Positions 1 to 10,900 of a DNA stretch of 30,375 nucleotides are shown here, one piece after another; the first letter of the stretch is position 1; each line of letters begins with the position of its first letter. The translations under genes and the position numbers were made by a program. The notes below the pieces were generated by a model. That model worked only from the letters and a program-made list of their open reading frames with translations, did not search any database and was not told the DNA's origin. The stretch comes from Irineochytrium annulatum (Eukaryota; Chytridiomycota; Chytridiomycetes; Chytridiales; Chytridiaceae), in NCBI GenBank assembly GCA_027600665.1, contig JADGJL010000227.1, positions 1 to 30,375 on the forward strand. The letters run 5' to 3'.

Positions 1-1073
1 GGGTAGGGCATCACAGTGGTCTCGTTGATTTCGACCCGAGATGGTGATCTTTCAAGATCGCGTTTTAATCGCTCTGTTGTGCATGCTGAATCCAATTGTT
101 CATACTTTGAGAAACGCTTACCAAGAAGAAGCAGTGAACCCAAATGTACAAGTTATTTACAGCTTTGGCCAGCGCCTGTCGAGGTCTGGCTGCCTAGTAA
201 TTATATCCTTCATCTAGGTCTTGTCCACTACCACATCAAGCCCGCCCCTTAGTCTTCCGATCGCCCTCTCATCCGGCGTGTGGAATCGGACGCGAGCTCA
301 TCGAGGAAGAGACAGCGTGCATGCCCTCCCGCCTCTTCTCCACCAGAGCTTGCCCACAGCGGGTGCCGGGTCGGCCATCATCTGCGCGAGGCGCACGCTA
401 CTCGGTTTCGAAGTTGTTATCCCTGTGAGGGACTCGTCAGGTGACTATAAACAGCTACGCGCTGCCGGAATGACCCTTCCTCCCCTCGACCTTGACCCTG
501 AAATTCGGCAGTATCGCCAGATTGGCGTTGACCTCCTTATGGCCAGCTCAAGCCCACCTTGCATCGCTTTATTTCGTAATCCTGATCTTGCTGCTACATA
601 GACGGCGCGATATATGAATAAGGATATACAGCGCGAGAAGTAATAAGGACGGGGTAGCTCTCTCAACCGCCACACGAGGTCATCGTCGGTCATGGTTGAC
701 AACCTGGCCATGATCGTCATCGGCCCTGCTGCTGCCATCAATCCCGGCGCCGCGCATGAGGTTGGTCGCGACGTGGTAACTGATGGACAACCTGATGGTA
801 ATGCTGTCGAAGAAGAAGGTCAGCGAGTCAAATATCGTCGACGGGTCGTGGGACACGAGCGGAGCGGCCTCGCAGAAAGGAGAGAAAGGTGAATTGAAAA
901 GTCTGGAGGACGTGTTGGGTTCCCTTGCCGTTAATGATTGATTCTTTCTCAATATCAAAACATTTCGCACGACCGCTTTCGTTGTTTCTTGTGTCAGCCC
1001 CCGCTAGTTGCTCTGGAAGGGCAGAAAGAGGCTGACATTGGGACATTGAGACATTGATACAGGAGCGTCAAAG
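1..1073. other. No supportable gene in the first kilobase
   Basis: Open stretches exist on both strands (for example 221-601 on plus and 680-970 on minus), but the longest begin at TTG or GTG codons rather than ATG. They lack recognisable motifs and do not join through convincing GT-AG introns. The first genes could extend in from outside the window on the left. Just upstream of the next gene, around 1033-1060, there is a short triplicated ACATTG-like stretch (gacattgggacattgagaca) of unknown meaning. The rest probably holds intergenic DNA and the promoter of the Sel1-repeat gene. Confidence 0.5.
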
Positions 1074-2885
1074 ATGCGAACAGCCCATCGCACGATCGCG
1101 AGGCGACCCACAGGACCTGGAGCGAGCGGGGCGGTTCCGCCACCGCAGGCATTAGCGGGGCATCCGCATCGGCACGGCGCGATCGCGACGGGTGGTCCGC
1201 GGGGCCACCGTGGATTCGCGACGGGGACGCCGGCATGCCGGGCGCCATCGCGGCGGCTCCACGAGGCGAAGGCCGGAGGCGTGGTCGGGGGTTGGTTCGA
1301 CTCGATCGACCTCGACGATGCAATCCGGAAGGCCGGGCTCAAGGTCGAGGACGACCCCGCGCCGAGAGTGGACGATGCGTAGGTTGACTTCGCGGGATTG
1401 CTTGCTCGTCCCTTTTAGCTGACCTGTGGATTGCAGGGCATGGGATCCTGCTACTCTTGATCTGGAAGGTGGGCATGTCGCGGGTTGCTCGCTTTCTTCT
1501 CTTAGCGTGAAATTGACTCGTTCTTGCCAGCGCTCCTGCCTCCAACACCGGTATTGGAGCTCCTGCACACGGAGAAGCGGGTATCTGTCGAGCCTGACAA
1601 AATCCGGGAGGCCGTAGCGATTGTGCGGGATTCTTTCTTGACGGATGATGGCGACAAAGACCTTAAGGAGCGATTACTTCGAGGTCAGTCTGTTAGAGGA
1701 TTCTGTTGCGTGTCTGACCATTCTCGCTGCAGTCTGCTCGACGCGTGACCTTACATATATCGGCACAATGCTGTCGGAGCACTCGCGGGGTACGTCGACC
1801 GTCAGACGTTTCAATCATCTTGCTGACATAATCAGATGGCCGGCCACTCGCCTTTAAGATCTTGGCGATCGCGGCGGGCCTAGGCGACAAGGACGCGAAG
1901 TTCAAGTATGCTATGCTCATATCCATTGGTGCGGACAATAGGTGCAATTTCTTTCCTTAGCTAATGCATTATCCGCAGGGTTTGCCGGTTACCCACGGAA
2001 CGTGGAAAAAGCTCGCAGCGTGCTCGAGGATCTTGCTGACAACAGCCAACACCCTTACGCTATGTATGTTCTTGCTCTTGAGGCCGTCCGGGGTGGATCG
2101 ATTCCTGACGGGATGAGCATGCTGGAGCAAGCTGCGGAACTGGGTCTGCCCGTTGCGAGCGCTCAACTGGGTACGTATTTGTGAGAGCTTGAGATTTAGT
2201 ATTAATGGTCTACTTGCAGGTTACCTGTATCGGAGAGGAGGGGCGGTTAAGAAAGACCCCGGGAAGGCTGTAGGCCACTTGAAGAAGGCCTCAGATGCTG
2301 GTAGGTTGCTAGTTTTCGGGGCACGGTACAAAATTTCTTTCTCAGGCATTGTCGAGGCAACTTTCCTGTTGGGGACGCACTACGAGTCAGGTGAAGGAAT
2401 GCCCGGCGGGCCGGATCGCATGGAGGGCTTTAAGCTCTACTTAGCAGCGGCAAATAAAGGTATGCGGAACAATTGTAATTGTGTCACCGTGGCTTCAGTT
2501 AAACAGGAAACTAGGCCTCGCCGTAGCCCAGCATAACGTCGGCAGCATCTATATGCAAGGCTACCCTCCAGCAATTCCCAAGAACGAAGTCCTAGGCTTG
2601 GAATACTGGAAGATGGCGGCAGCGCAAAACCTCCAGCTCTCGCTCGTGAATTTGGGCCGGCTGCACCTGATCGGGCTAAGCGGGGAGGGGGGCGGGCTCA
2701 AGATCGACCAGGACCTAGTTGAGTCACGGCGGTATCTCCAGCACGCCGTTGACGTCGACCCAGGGACGGAGTTTGCCACCAAGGCGAAGGAGCTGCTGAA
2801 GGCGGTGGAGCAGGTGGAGAAGTGCGAGGTGGAGATGAGGGAGGAGGGGAAGAGTACGAAGCGGTCTTGGTGCTCGATCATGTGA
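1074..2885 (+). CDS. Sel1-repeat (HCP-like) protein with C-terminal CaaX box
   Basis: Nine exons join in frame: 1074-1378, 1437-1468, 1531-1683, 1733-1789, 1836-1928, 1979-2170, 2220-2300, 2346-2459 and 2515-2885, giving 465 aa. From about residue 180 on, the protein is built of Sel1-like alpha-alpha repeats. Examples are YRRGGAVKKDPGKAVGHLKK, then YESGEGMPGGPDRMEGFKLY, then YMQGYPPAIPKNEVLGLEYW. Such repeats are protein-binding scaffolds. The last four residues are CSIM, a CaaX box with X=Met, the form preferred by farnesyltransferase, so membrane attachment is expected. Sel1 repeats plus a farnesylated CaaX also describe the fungal chitin-synthase activator Chs4/Skt5. This protein is shorter, and orthology is only a possibility. 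The first 65 residues are rich in Arg, Gly and Pro without acidic residues, so a mitochondrial presequence is possible, which would conflict with prenylation. The start at 1074 is the least certain part. Confidence 0.8.
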
Positions 2886-3238
2886 TACTTCGGCATCCGG
2901 TTTGGCCTCTTTGGTTAACGATCGAGGAGAGTATTCAGTGGGATCGGAAGGGAGGCTAGCGCGCACTAGGTTGGCGCAGTTGAGGAACCTAGGACAAGGA
3001 CGCTTGCAATGTCACCTCTTTGCAGTTGTATTTCCAAGAAATTTGAGCAGGTAACAATAAAATGATTAAGGTACTGTAATTGCAACGAAATGGGTATATT
3101 TTGCTCTCGCACGCACGACGCGTCTCATTCGCAAACAGCCGAGACGTACAAATAAATAATATGGAGAAAGTAGATGCATGTGGTGTGTCCCCAAACTTCA
3201 TCCAACATCGTCCTCGTTGACACACCAAGTTACACACC
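2886..3238. other. Convergent intergenic spacer
   Basis: This separates the 3' ends of the Sel1-repeat gene (+) and ARL2 (-). It is AT-richer than its flanks and has poly-A-signal-like AATAAA stretches on the plus strand near 3056 and 3151. No ORF here has a motif or a credible splice context. It most likely holds the two overlapping 3' UTRs. Confidence 0.5.
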
Positions 3239-4004
3239 CTAATCTAGCATGAAGACCCTTGCGGCGATATCGCTAACGATCCAATCCATCCCTGATAACA
3301 AGTTGTCCCCCGTCATGGCGCTGCAAGATTCGATGTGCCAGTGATGTGTTTGGATGTTGTCGAGCTCGAGAACCTTTAGAACAAATGACGATCAATTTAT
3401 ACGACGAAAAAATCTGAAAGCGCAATGTGGCAGCACCTGCGAGATTTGTTCCTTTGTTAAAGCCGATTCAAGGTCCTGCTTGTTTGCGAAAATAAGGAGA
3501 GATGCGCCAGCGAGCCTCTTCAATTTCCACAGTCAGATGTTGTGAGAAAGACCCTGACTAGGGACGACCACGCCCGGAAAAGCGCACCTCCTCTTGCAAG
3601 AGCGCCTTCAGCTCATTCTTGCAATCCTCCAGCCGGTCCGGTCTGTCAGCCGAGTCCACCACCCAAACGAGCCCGTCTGTCTGCTCGAAATAATTCCTCC
3701 AGTATGATCGGATGGATTTTTGTCCTCCTACGTCCCATATGTTTAGCTTGAATCCCTCGTGCTCCAGAGTCTTTATGTTGAATCCAAGTGTCGGCGAGAT
3801 GGTGTTGACGTCCTCGCCGTTGATGCGCTTAAGGATGGTGGTCTTGCCGGCGTTGTCAAGCCCGCTGCAATAATTATCAAGGTTAAAGGACGAGGACTCA
3901 AAGTATCATTATTATTAGATACAAGGTATATATACTCACAGCATTAGAAGACGGATCTCCTTCTCTCGGGCCTTGATCTTGCGGAGGATGGACAAGAGGC
4001 CCAT
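3239..4004 (-). CDS. ARL2: ADP-ribosylation factor-like GTPase Arl2 (Alp41/Cin4 type)
   Basis: Four exons on the minus strand: 4004-3940, 3864-3588, 3517-3437 and 3373-3239, coding for 185 aa. The start [20 protein letters not shown] is the Arl2 amphipathic N-terminal helix. Then come the P-loop GLDNAGKT (residues 23-30), switch [11 protein letters not shown], switch II WDVGGQ, guanine-specificity motif ANKQD and SAM-type motif CSAMTG. The run [11 protein letters not shown] and the C-terminal [16 protein letters not shown] are typical of Arl2. Arl2 controls tubulin folding with cofactors C, D and E, and hence microtubule integrity. It also releases prenylated cargo from PDE6D-type carriers. 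The length equals that of known Arl2 proteins and all four exons keep frame. It is transcribed away from NDUFAF3, with only 50 bp between the two ATGs. Confidence 0.96.
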
Positions 4005-4054
4005 CGTTGCAAATGATGAAGAGTGAGAGTTGACCGCCCTATCTTCCCGACGAC
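4005..4054. promoter_or_regulatory. 50-bp divergent promoter/5' region between ARL2 and NDUFAF3
   Basis: Only 50 bp separate the ARL2 start codon (minus, 4004) from the NDUFAF3-like start codon (plus, 4055). Both 5' UTRs and the core promoter must fit in, or extend into, the neighbouring coding sequence. That argues for a shared bidirectional promoter. No TATA box is visible. This is inferred from spacing only. Confidence 0.55.
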
Positions 4055-5143
4055 ATGAGCCGCGCCTGCATGCTCTCCCAGTCCGCGTCCCGACTGCCCT
4101 CGGTTGTGCTCCGACCTCCACGACTCCTTGCGCCTCAATGTCCGACGGCCCGAAGCCTTTCCCTCTCCGCGTACGCCGATTCCACTGCCCGTCCGACATC
4201 TCGTCGGCCACTCCTCCCGGCGTCCACGACGTCCCCGCCCCCGCGTCCTTTCGCGACCAAGGTCATCGCCCGCCCCGACGTGCGCGCGGAGAACTCCCCC
4301 ATCAATCCCTCGGGCGCAGGCGCCGGCGCGGGAGCCCAGAAGGCCGAGATGACCGAGCGCGTGAACAAGCTTACGTCTTTCGACGTGCTCGGGGACACGC
4401 TGGCGCCGTCGGCCCTGCGGATCAGGTCCGCTGGCACGTTTGGCTTCACGGTGGGCGATCTGAGCTACAAGGGTCCCGTCATGGTCGTGAACAACGCGGT
4501 TATGATGTGGGATTGTTTGCAGTTTGGCGTCGGAAGTGATGTGCTGGTTAAGGAGCTGGAGGGAGAACTGGGAGGTAAGTTTCTTGCTAAAGCTTCGGAC
4601 TTGGGTTTGTATGAAGCGTAAGTTATGTACAGGGAGGCAGAGATTCGACGATCCGTCCTCCGTCTTCCATGATTGGACTACGGAAAACTTTGAGGTGTTT
4701 ACGCTTGTTGATCTGATGCCAGGTGAGATCGTCTCGCTTTCTTTCGAGGTTTTTTCTGGCTTCAAAGTCTCCGTCCGTCGTGATCATTAACAATTTTTTG
4801 CTACTACCGCGTATTTTTTATTTTTTTGGAAACAGAGATCTTAGTTTTGGGCACCGGCGCCAATATGTTTCTTCTGCCGCCTTTCTTGAGGGAGTATCTC
4901 AACTCGCTTGGCATGCAAGTGGAAGTTATGCCCTCGGTACGAATTCTCTAGCGGGTATTGCACGAATGTACTCTGACGCCATGTACTTTATTGCAGAGAA
5001 GCGCGGCATCGACCTACAACCTCCTGATGCAGGAAGGCAGGAACGTCGCGGCCGCTCTCCTACCCCTTGTCCCGACATCGGCGCGAACCGGCCTACCGCT
5101 AGTGGACCTGGAAATACCAACGAAAGAGATTGAGGAACCCTGA
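4055..5143 (+). CDS. NDUFAF3: Mitochondrial complex I assembly factor NDUFAF3-like (Mth938/DUF498 domain)
   Basis: Four exons: 4055-4574, 4633-4722, 4836-4936 and 4997-5143, giving 285 aa. The N-terminal ~85 residues are rich in Arg, Ser and Pro with almost no acidic residues (MSRACMLSQSASRLPSVVLR), as in a mitochondrial presequence. The Mth938 fold follows: GTFGFTVGDLSYKGPVMVVN, then EILVLGTGANMFLLPPFLRE, then YLNSLGMQVEVMPSRSAAST and YNLLMQEGRNVAAALLP. In animals NDUFAF3 works with NDUFAF4 in early assembly of the Q module of NADH:ubiquinone oxidoreductase. Its presence implies that the organism keeps complex I. It is longer than the human protein (184 aa), mostly at the N-terminus. A nearby in-frame downstream Met could be an alternative start. 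Confidence 0.9.
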
Positions 5144-5388
5144 AGATGTTCTTGTTTTGTTGCGTCCCTTGGTTGGTGACCAGGACTATTTTTTTATATG
5201 CGGGAGCGACGCTCATTGCTGGGCAGTGATTCAGTAATAACATACAGTAAAAGTAATCAAGAATGAAATCACTCACTGATAAGGAGGCTTCTCGGACGTG
5301 GATAAGTCTTTTCCCATATTGGGACTGACGTTCAAGCCAGGAAGCGGATGGCGTCAGCGCCTTCACACTGGAACCAACGAAACAGACT
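5144..5388. promoter_or_regulatory. Intergenic region, NDUFAF3 3' end to permease promoter
   Basis: These 245 bp lie between two genes on the same strand. The left half is AT-rich 3' UTR-like sequence. The right half should hold the permease promoter. No TATA box or recognised nitrogen-control motif cluster stands out. Confidence 0.35.
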
Positions 5389-7556
5389 ATGATGACTGAC
5401 GAGGCCTCACCCCTGCTGCTGCCCCGCGTCCCGACATCCCCCCGCCCGCCCTACGATGCCCTCCAGGCTCCCTTATCCCCGTCCTCCCTGGACGGCGCCT
5501 CAACGATCGTCGTCGAGGACGTGGGCGACTTTGTGCGGAACGACGCACGGAGCGGACGGCCTTCGACACTGCGGAGAGGACTGAAGGCAAGACATCTGGT
5601 CATGATGAGCGTGGGTGGCACGATCGGGACGGGCCTGTTTGTGGCGTCCGGCGCCACAATCGCGCAGGCCGGACCTGTCGGTGCGCTGGTCGCGTACGCG
5701 GTCGTCGGGTGCATGGTGTTCTTTGTGTTGACGAGCTTGGGAGAGATGTCGACGCTTCTGCCGGTTTCCGGGTCGTTCCATGACTTCGTAAGTAGTAATT
5801 GTTGAGCAGCCCGGAAGGGAGCGCTTTTTTTGAAAACAACGTGACTGACCGTGCTGTCCTCGCTTCTGTTCTGCTTTCTGATACCTGGTCGGAACATAGG
5901 CTGGACGTTTTGTGGATCCAGGTGAGCTTTTCTTTACAGATGCGACCTCAGTTTTAACTATTGGAACGTTGCAGCATTAGCATGGACTTTAGGTTGGAAC
6001 TACTGGCTTCAATGGGCGATATCGCTGCGTGAGTGGGCGCTCTTTTTCTTGCTTTCTTTACTTGTTTTAGCGTCTGACATTAATGTATCATTAGCATCGG
6101 AGCTGTCTGCCAGCGGCATCATCATGAGCTTCTGGACTCCCTCCGTGCCGCCATGGATTTGGTCCCTCATTATCTTGCTTGGCCTCGTCATTGTGAATAC
6201 CAGAGGAGTACGCAGGTCGGAGCTCTTTTTTGGTTTGCTTTCTTGCTGAACATATCTATTAGATTTGGTGAGGTCGAGTATTGGCTTTCCCTCGTGAAAG
6301 TTCTCGCGGTCGTCCTTTTCGTCGCGGTTGGCGCCGTGATCGTTTTCATTGGCTTTCCGCCGGAGGAGCCGGGCATGCCGCGGGAACCCGTAGGGTTTAA
6401 GAACTGGTTTATCGAGGGGGCTCCGATAAAGGATGGGTTGCATGGCGTCATTTCCGTTGTTGCTATCGCTTTCTTCGGCTTCGGCGGGACCGGTAGGGAC
6501 ATGTGAAGGGCTTGCGTTATGAAGATATACTAAATCATTTTGTGTTGACAGAACTAGTTGGTGTGAGCGCTGGTGAGGTCGAGGACCCGCAGAAGAATGT
6601 GCCAAGGTGAGTTCGCAGTTAACGTAGATTATTATGCTTATATATCTTACCGTATTTTTCAGGGCTATCAACCAAACCTTCTGGCGCATCCTTCTGTTCT
6701 ACGTAGCCTCTATCGGCGTCATTGGCCTCTGTGCGTATTTTTACACACCTCTTTGCTGTAAATTAACTCACTATTCTCTTCCAGTAATCCCGAACGACGA
6801 CCCGTCGCTCCCCCTCGCCGCCATCAACTCCGACATCCGCATCGCCCCCTTCACGCTCGTCCTGGTCCGCTGCGGCCTGGCCTCGGCGTCCCACATCATG
6901 AACTTTGTTATCCTCACTGCCGTCGTCTCGGCGTCGAACTCGGCCATGTACGCCGCGAGCAGAACACTGGTCTCGATGGCGAACGATGGGAGGGCGCCCG
7001 CTTGCTTGAGGTTGACGGACGCGCAGGGTGTGCCGTGGAGGGCCGTTGGCGTCACGATCGGGATGGGGTCGCTGGCGTTTTTAGGGATCATCTGGGGAGG
7101 TTTGTCTTTCAGTTCCATTAGCCAGCCGCGGCGGAGTTCTGATATTTGGGTCTTGTAGAGGGAGTGACGTTCGAGTGGCTGCTCACGTTGACGGGCACGT
7201 CGGGCCTCCTGACATGGATGAGCATCTGCGTCACGCACATTCGCTTCCGGATGGCGTTCAAAGCTCAGGGCCGAAGCGTGGAGGACCTGCCTTATCACGC
7301 TCCATTTTTCCCGTACGGGGACTACGTGGCCCTTGGGATCGGTCTGTTGATCATCTTAGGACAATGTTGGGTGGCCGTCAACGTCAGACCGATAGATTTT
7401 CGGAGTCTGGCCTCAATTTTTCTGGGCATACCTTTATTCTTCTCCCTTTACATTTGGTATCGATTTGTGAAAAACACGAGCTTTGTCGCGCTCAAGGATT
7501 GTGATTTCGGCACGGGGTCGCCGGAGGGGGATGACGGTAACGGTGTGGGGCATTGA
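5389..7556 (+). CDS. Amino-acid permease, YAT/APC family (plasma membrane)
   Basis: Nine exons join in frame: 5389-5787, 5900-5921, 5975-6028, 6095-6215, 6263-6492, 6552-6606, 6663-6730, 6785-7099 and 7159-7556. The product is 553 aa, the usual size for fungal amino-acid permeases. The first ~65 residues are a hydrophilic cytosolic tail. TM1 carries the family signature GGTIGTGLFVASG in the unwound substrate-binding helix. The next segments show SLGEMSTLLPVSGSF, WNYWLQWAISLPSELSASG, AFFGFGGTELVGVSAGE and SASNSAMYAASRTLVSMAND, all characteristic of YAT/AAT permeases. About 12 TM helices can be counted. It should import amino acids by proton symport; the substrate cannot be read from the sequence. 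Exon 2 is only 22 nt, so automated callers may miss it. There are two adjacent ATG codons at the start. Confidence 0.93.
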
Positions 7557-7931
7557 TGAGGGATGGGTATAGAATTGGAGGCTATTTCTCTGTTATCCTT
7601 TTTTTTCTTTAGCATTTCAAGATTAATTGTGTAACAAGTTAATATATATGTGCATGTGTGCATCGTATTCAAGACTACGACTTTTTCTTTATTACACGTA
7701 ATAATAGATAATTATAGCTAGGATAAGCAATACAGGGGCTTTGGTTTGTTGTGGAATCTGGTTAAGGTATGAACATGCAAGCAAATAGGACTAGATACAC
7801 TCTGACTAAATAAACTGCAACTGCGCAAGAACGACGAACGATATTATTTGGGATAAATCCGGTGAATAAACGCGCAAAAACCATCATGCGGACAACACAC
7901 TAACTAAAGACAGATATAGATTTGACGACCA
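7557..7931. other. AT-rich convergent spacer
   Basis: This lies between the 3' ends of the permease (+) and the BTB gene (-). It is strongly AT-rich, with T runs at 7599-7612 and AATAAA-type signals on both sides (AAATAAAC near 7807, GAATAAAC near 7864). There is no coding signal. It looks like the two 3' UTRs and terminators. Confidence 0.5.
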
Positions 7932-10900
7932 TTAGAACTTCAAGACGTTACCCATAAACTCTTTGATCTGTTTCTTCGACAGGGTGTACTTCCGGCTTCC
8001 ACCCTTTGACGGCCCCTGCTGACTAACGACACCACGGGATGTAGCGGGCGCCGCGACATATGGCGGTCCCATCGTGTTCTGGTCCGTCTCGTTCTTCACC
8101 GCAATCACCCTCTGCCCGTCGGCCTTCCTCACATCCTCCATCATCGACGCTCCCTGCTGGTATCCCCACGACGAGCTCACGGCGGGCGCCAGCCCCGCGG
8201 AACCGGCCGGCGTTGAGGAGCGGTTATATTCCCTCCCCTGGCCGCCGATAGCCGCCTTGAACGGGTTCGAGCTCGGCCCCCACGTCCCGACCACATGCTG
8301 CTTCGCCGCGCCGCCCGCCGCGGCGCCTGTGTTGACGGCCAAACCCGACGGGATGCGCTTCGATCGACGCACGGGGTTCGGGACCTTCATGCCGACGTTC
8401 TGGATCAGGAGATCCCGCGACGGCGAGGAGCTCCTGTTCGTGCTGGTCGACGAGCTGACCGAAGACGACCTCGAGTGCGGCCTCGAGTCGACGGCGGAGC
8501 CGCCCATTGGCGCGGTGTCAGGCCAGTGGAAGGACGCGTCGTCCCGGGTGCCCTCGAACGAAAAGGACGTGTTCCTCGAGCCCTCAGCCGAGTCGTTTAG
8601 CTTGAAGTTCAGATCGAGGCCGCCGCCAAAGTCGACCTTGTCGAGAAGAGTGTCATCCCCTTTCGAGTGGATGCCGGCCATATTGGTGGCGGCACGAGGG
8701 CCGGTCAAGGGCGCGTGCTCTCCGTATGCGATCGTGTTTGAAGCTCCTGAAAGGATCTTTGGCGTCGGCGGCATCGACTTGTTGGTGTTCACGAGCCCGG
8801 GCATAAGCGTCATGGGAGAAATCGGGGCGACATAGCGAGGGTCGGGCACGATCTCGTCCGGGTTAACGTTCATCATAGCGCCGAGGGAGCCCGTCGGGCC
8901 GAGCATCCGCATGGGCGGCGGCAGCGGCTGGAGCGGTTCGTCCTCCCTCGCTTGAGTGGCCATTATAGGCATTGACGTCGCGTTCTTGAGCCGTTTCCCG
9001 CCGTTCAGCTTTTGCGAGATCTCCTTCTGACGCTGACGGGACTGCTTCGCCGATTGAAGGTGCCGATGCTTGCGCATGCGGGGGTTTTGCGTGAACGTGC
9101 GGTCGCCTCCGGATGTCGTGCTAGAGCAATCAGACGCCCTGTCGTCATCGTCTTCAACGTCTGTAGCGATCGTCGACCCATTGGTCGAAACCGGGGCCGT
9201 GGAGAACGTGGGCTGGGTTGTGACCGACGGAGCGGGCATCTCCCGTGGTAAAGTGCCGGCCTTTGGGCTCCCGTCAAAAGACGCTCCAGGAGTTGGGAGG
9301 GTCTCGGATACTGCCGCCAGGGCAGGTTGAGACTTGCGCCTTTGCTGCTGCTTACAAAGTTAGAATGTCTAACCGCAACGACAACAATAAATGATAGCTG
9401 CTAACCTGCTCCTTTCTAACAGACATCAATGGCGGGTCGTCTTCCTCGCCGCCGTCCACGTTGCGAGGAACTCTCTCTACAACTGCATATGGCGCTACAC
9501 CCCCCGCCCAGAAGTTCCGCTTGTTGTCCGCCAGGCCCTTCCACGCCTGCGGCGCTGGCTCCGTCTCATACGGGCGTTCAGACTGTCGCCGCGCTTCCGT
9601 CTGGACCTTCTCCTGCGGCATTTGCACCCTCGTATCCGGGTCGGCGGGGATAGTCAGAAGCTTCTGGGCCACCTTCTCCAACAGCTCCGGAGTAGGTATC
9701 TTCCGAACGACCATGGGGCCTACCGGGGGCGGCGGACCGATGTCACGCTGCTGCTGCGACGTGGGACCGGCAATGCGCTGCTGTGACGGCGGGACGGCGA
9801 CGCGCGGCGGCGCTTGCATGGGGAGGCCCTGTGACGTCTCCCTCGATGCCGCGGCGTCCTCGATTGCCTCCACCGAAAACGACCTCTCGGCAGTGATGCT
9901 GACGGGAGCCTCCGAAGCAGGGGCTGCGAGGGCGGGTACCGAGATGCGGACCGACTGATGTGCTACCAGGGGTCGAACGACCTCGACGGTCTTGAGCTCG
10001 ATGACATCCGTCTTCATCTGGTCAATAAACTGGCGCACGGTCGGATAGGGCGTGGCAGTCATCGGCGGGCCTATCGTGTAGGGTGGCGCCAACATCTTCC
10101 GGACGACAACAGCGGGAGGCTCGATTGCCGTCACGGGCGGCGTCTCCATAGGCCTCGCAGATTCCGAAATCTCGACCGTAGCGGTCTGAACTGGTAGCAA
10201 AGGCAGGGCCCGGGATTCGCGATGCCTGACGACTTCCTCCACGGCGTCCTCGTCGCCCGACGCGCTCGCGCTATTGTCGCTCTTGCCGGAGTGGACCGAG
10301 GAGGTATCGAAGCAGTTGCTCAGGCTCGGCCGCACCCGCCTCGGGAATGGCTTGAGCTTCCCGTCGAGTCCGCCCTTGACAGTCGCACATCCGTCCTCGA
10401 TCAACTCAAAATGCTTGCGGTTCGCGACTGGCGCTGAGCCGGAGGGATTCAACGCTCCACGCTTCTTCTTCCCATTTAGCTGCTTGACCCGGACGGTGCC
10501 ACCCCCATCTCCTTCCTCAAGCAACCACGGCGCGGCCGGGCCAGTCGCATTCTCGGCCGCAACTGCCGTCGGCGGTGGGTTCTTCATCTCGTCCGTCCTG
10601 ACATGTGATCCCGGCGGGGCGCAACGCACCTCGTCGTCGTCTGATTTGATCTCCGTTATCGACGACGTGGTTGCCAAGGACCCCTTAAGCACTGCCGGGG
10701 CCATTCTTGGGTCCTGAGAAGGCAAGCTCGACATCGACCCTCCCGCCATCATGCCGACAATTGCTGCAAACGTCTTCTTCATCGAGGTGCGTTGGGCCTC
10801 CCGAATCATAAGACCGCTCATTAACGCGTTTGACACGATGTCGCGCGGGAGCCGGGCATCACCTCGTATTTGCTCGAGCTCTCGGAAGCGAAAGCGATCG

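Noticed and set aside
680..970. Minus-strand frame with a hydrophobic stretch (STIFDSLTFFFDSITIRL)
   Set aside because: It begins at GTG, has no ATG, no splice partner and no recognised family.
3944..4765. 273-aa minus-strand frame spanning NDUFAF3 and the ARL2 start
   Set aside because: It overlaps two well-supported genes in conflicting frames and runs through their introns. No motif.
8074..8835. 253-aa plus-strand open frame opposite the BTB gene
   Set aside because: It is the antisense shadow of GC-rich coding sequence. The minus frame is continuous with a domain-bearing protein and has the better composition.
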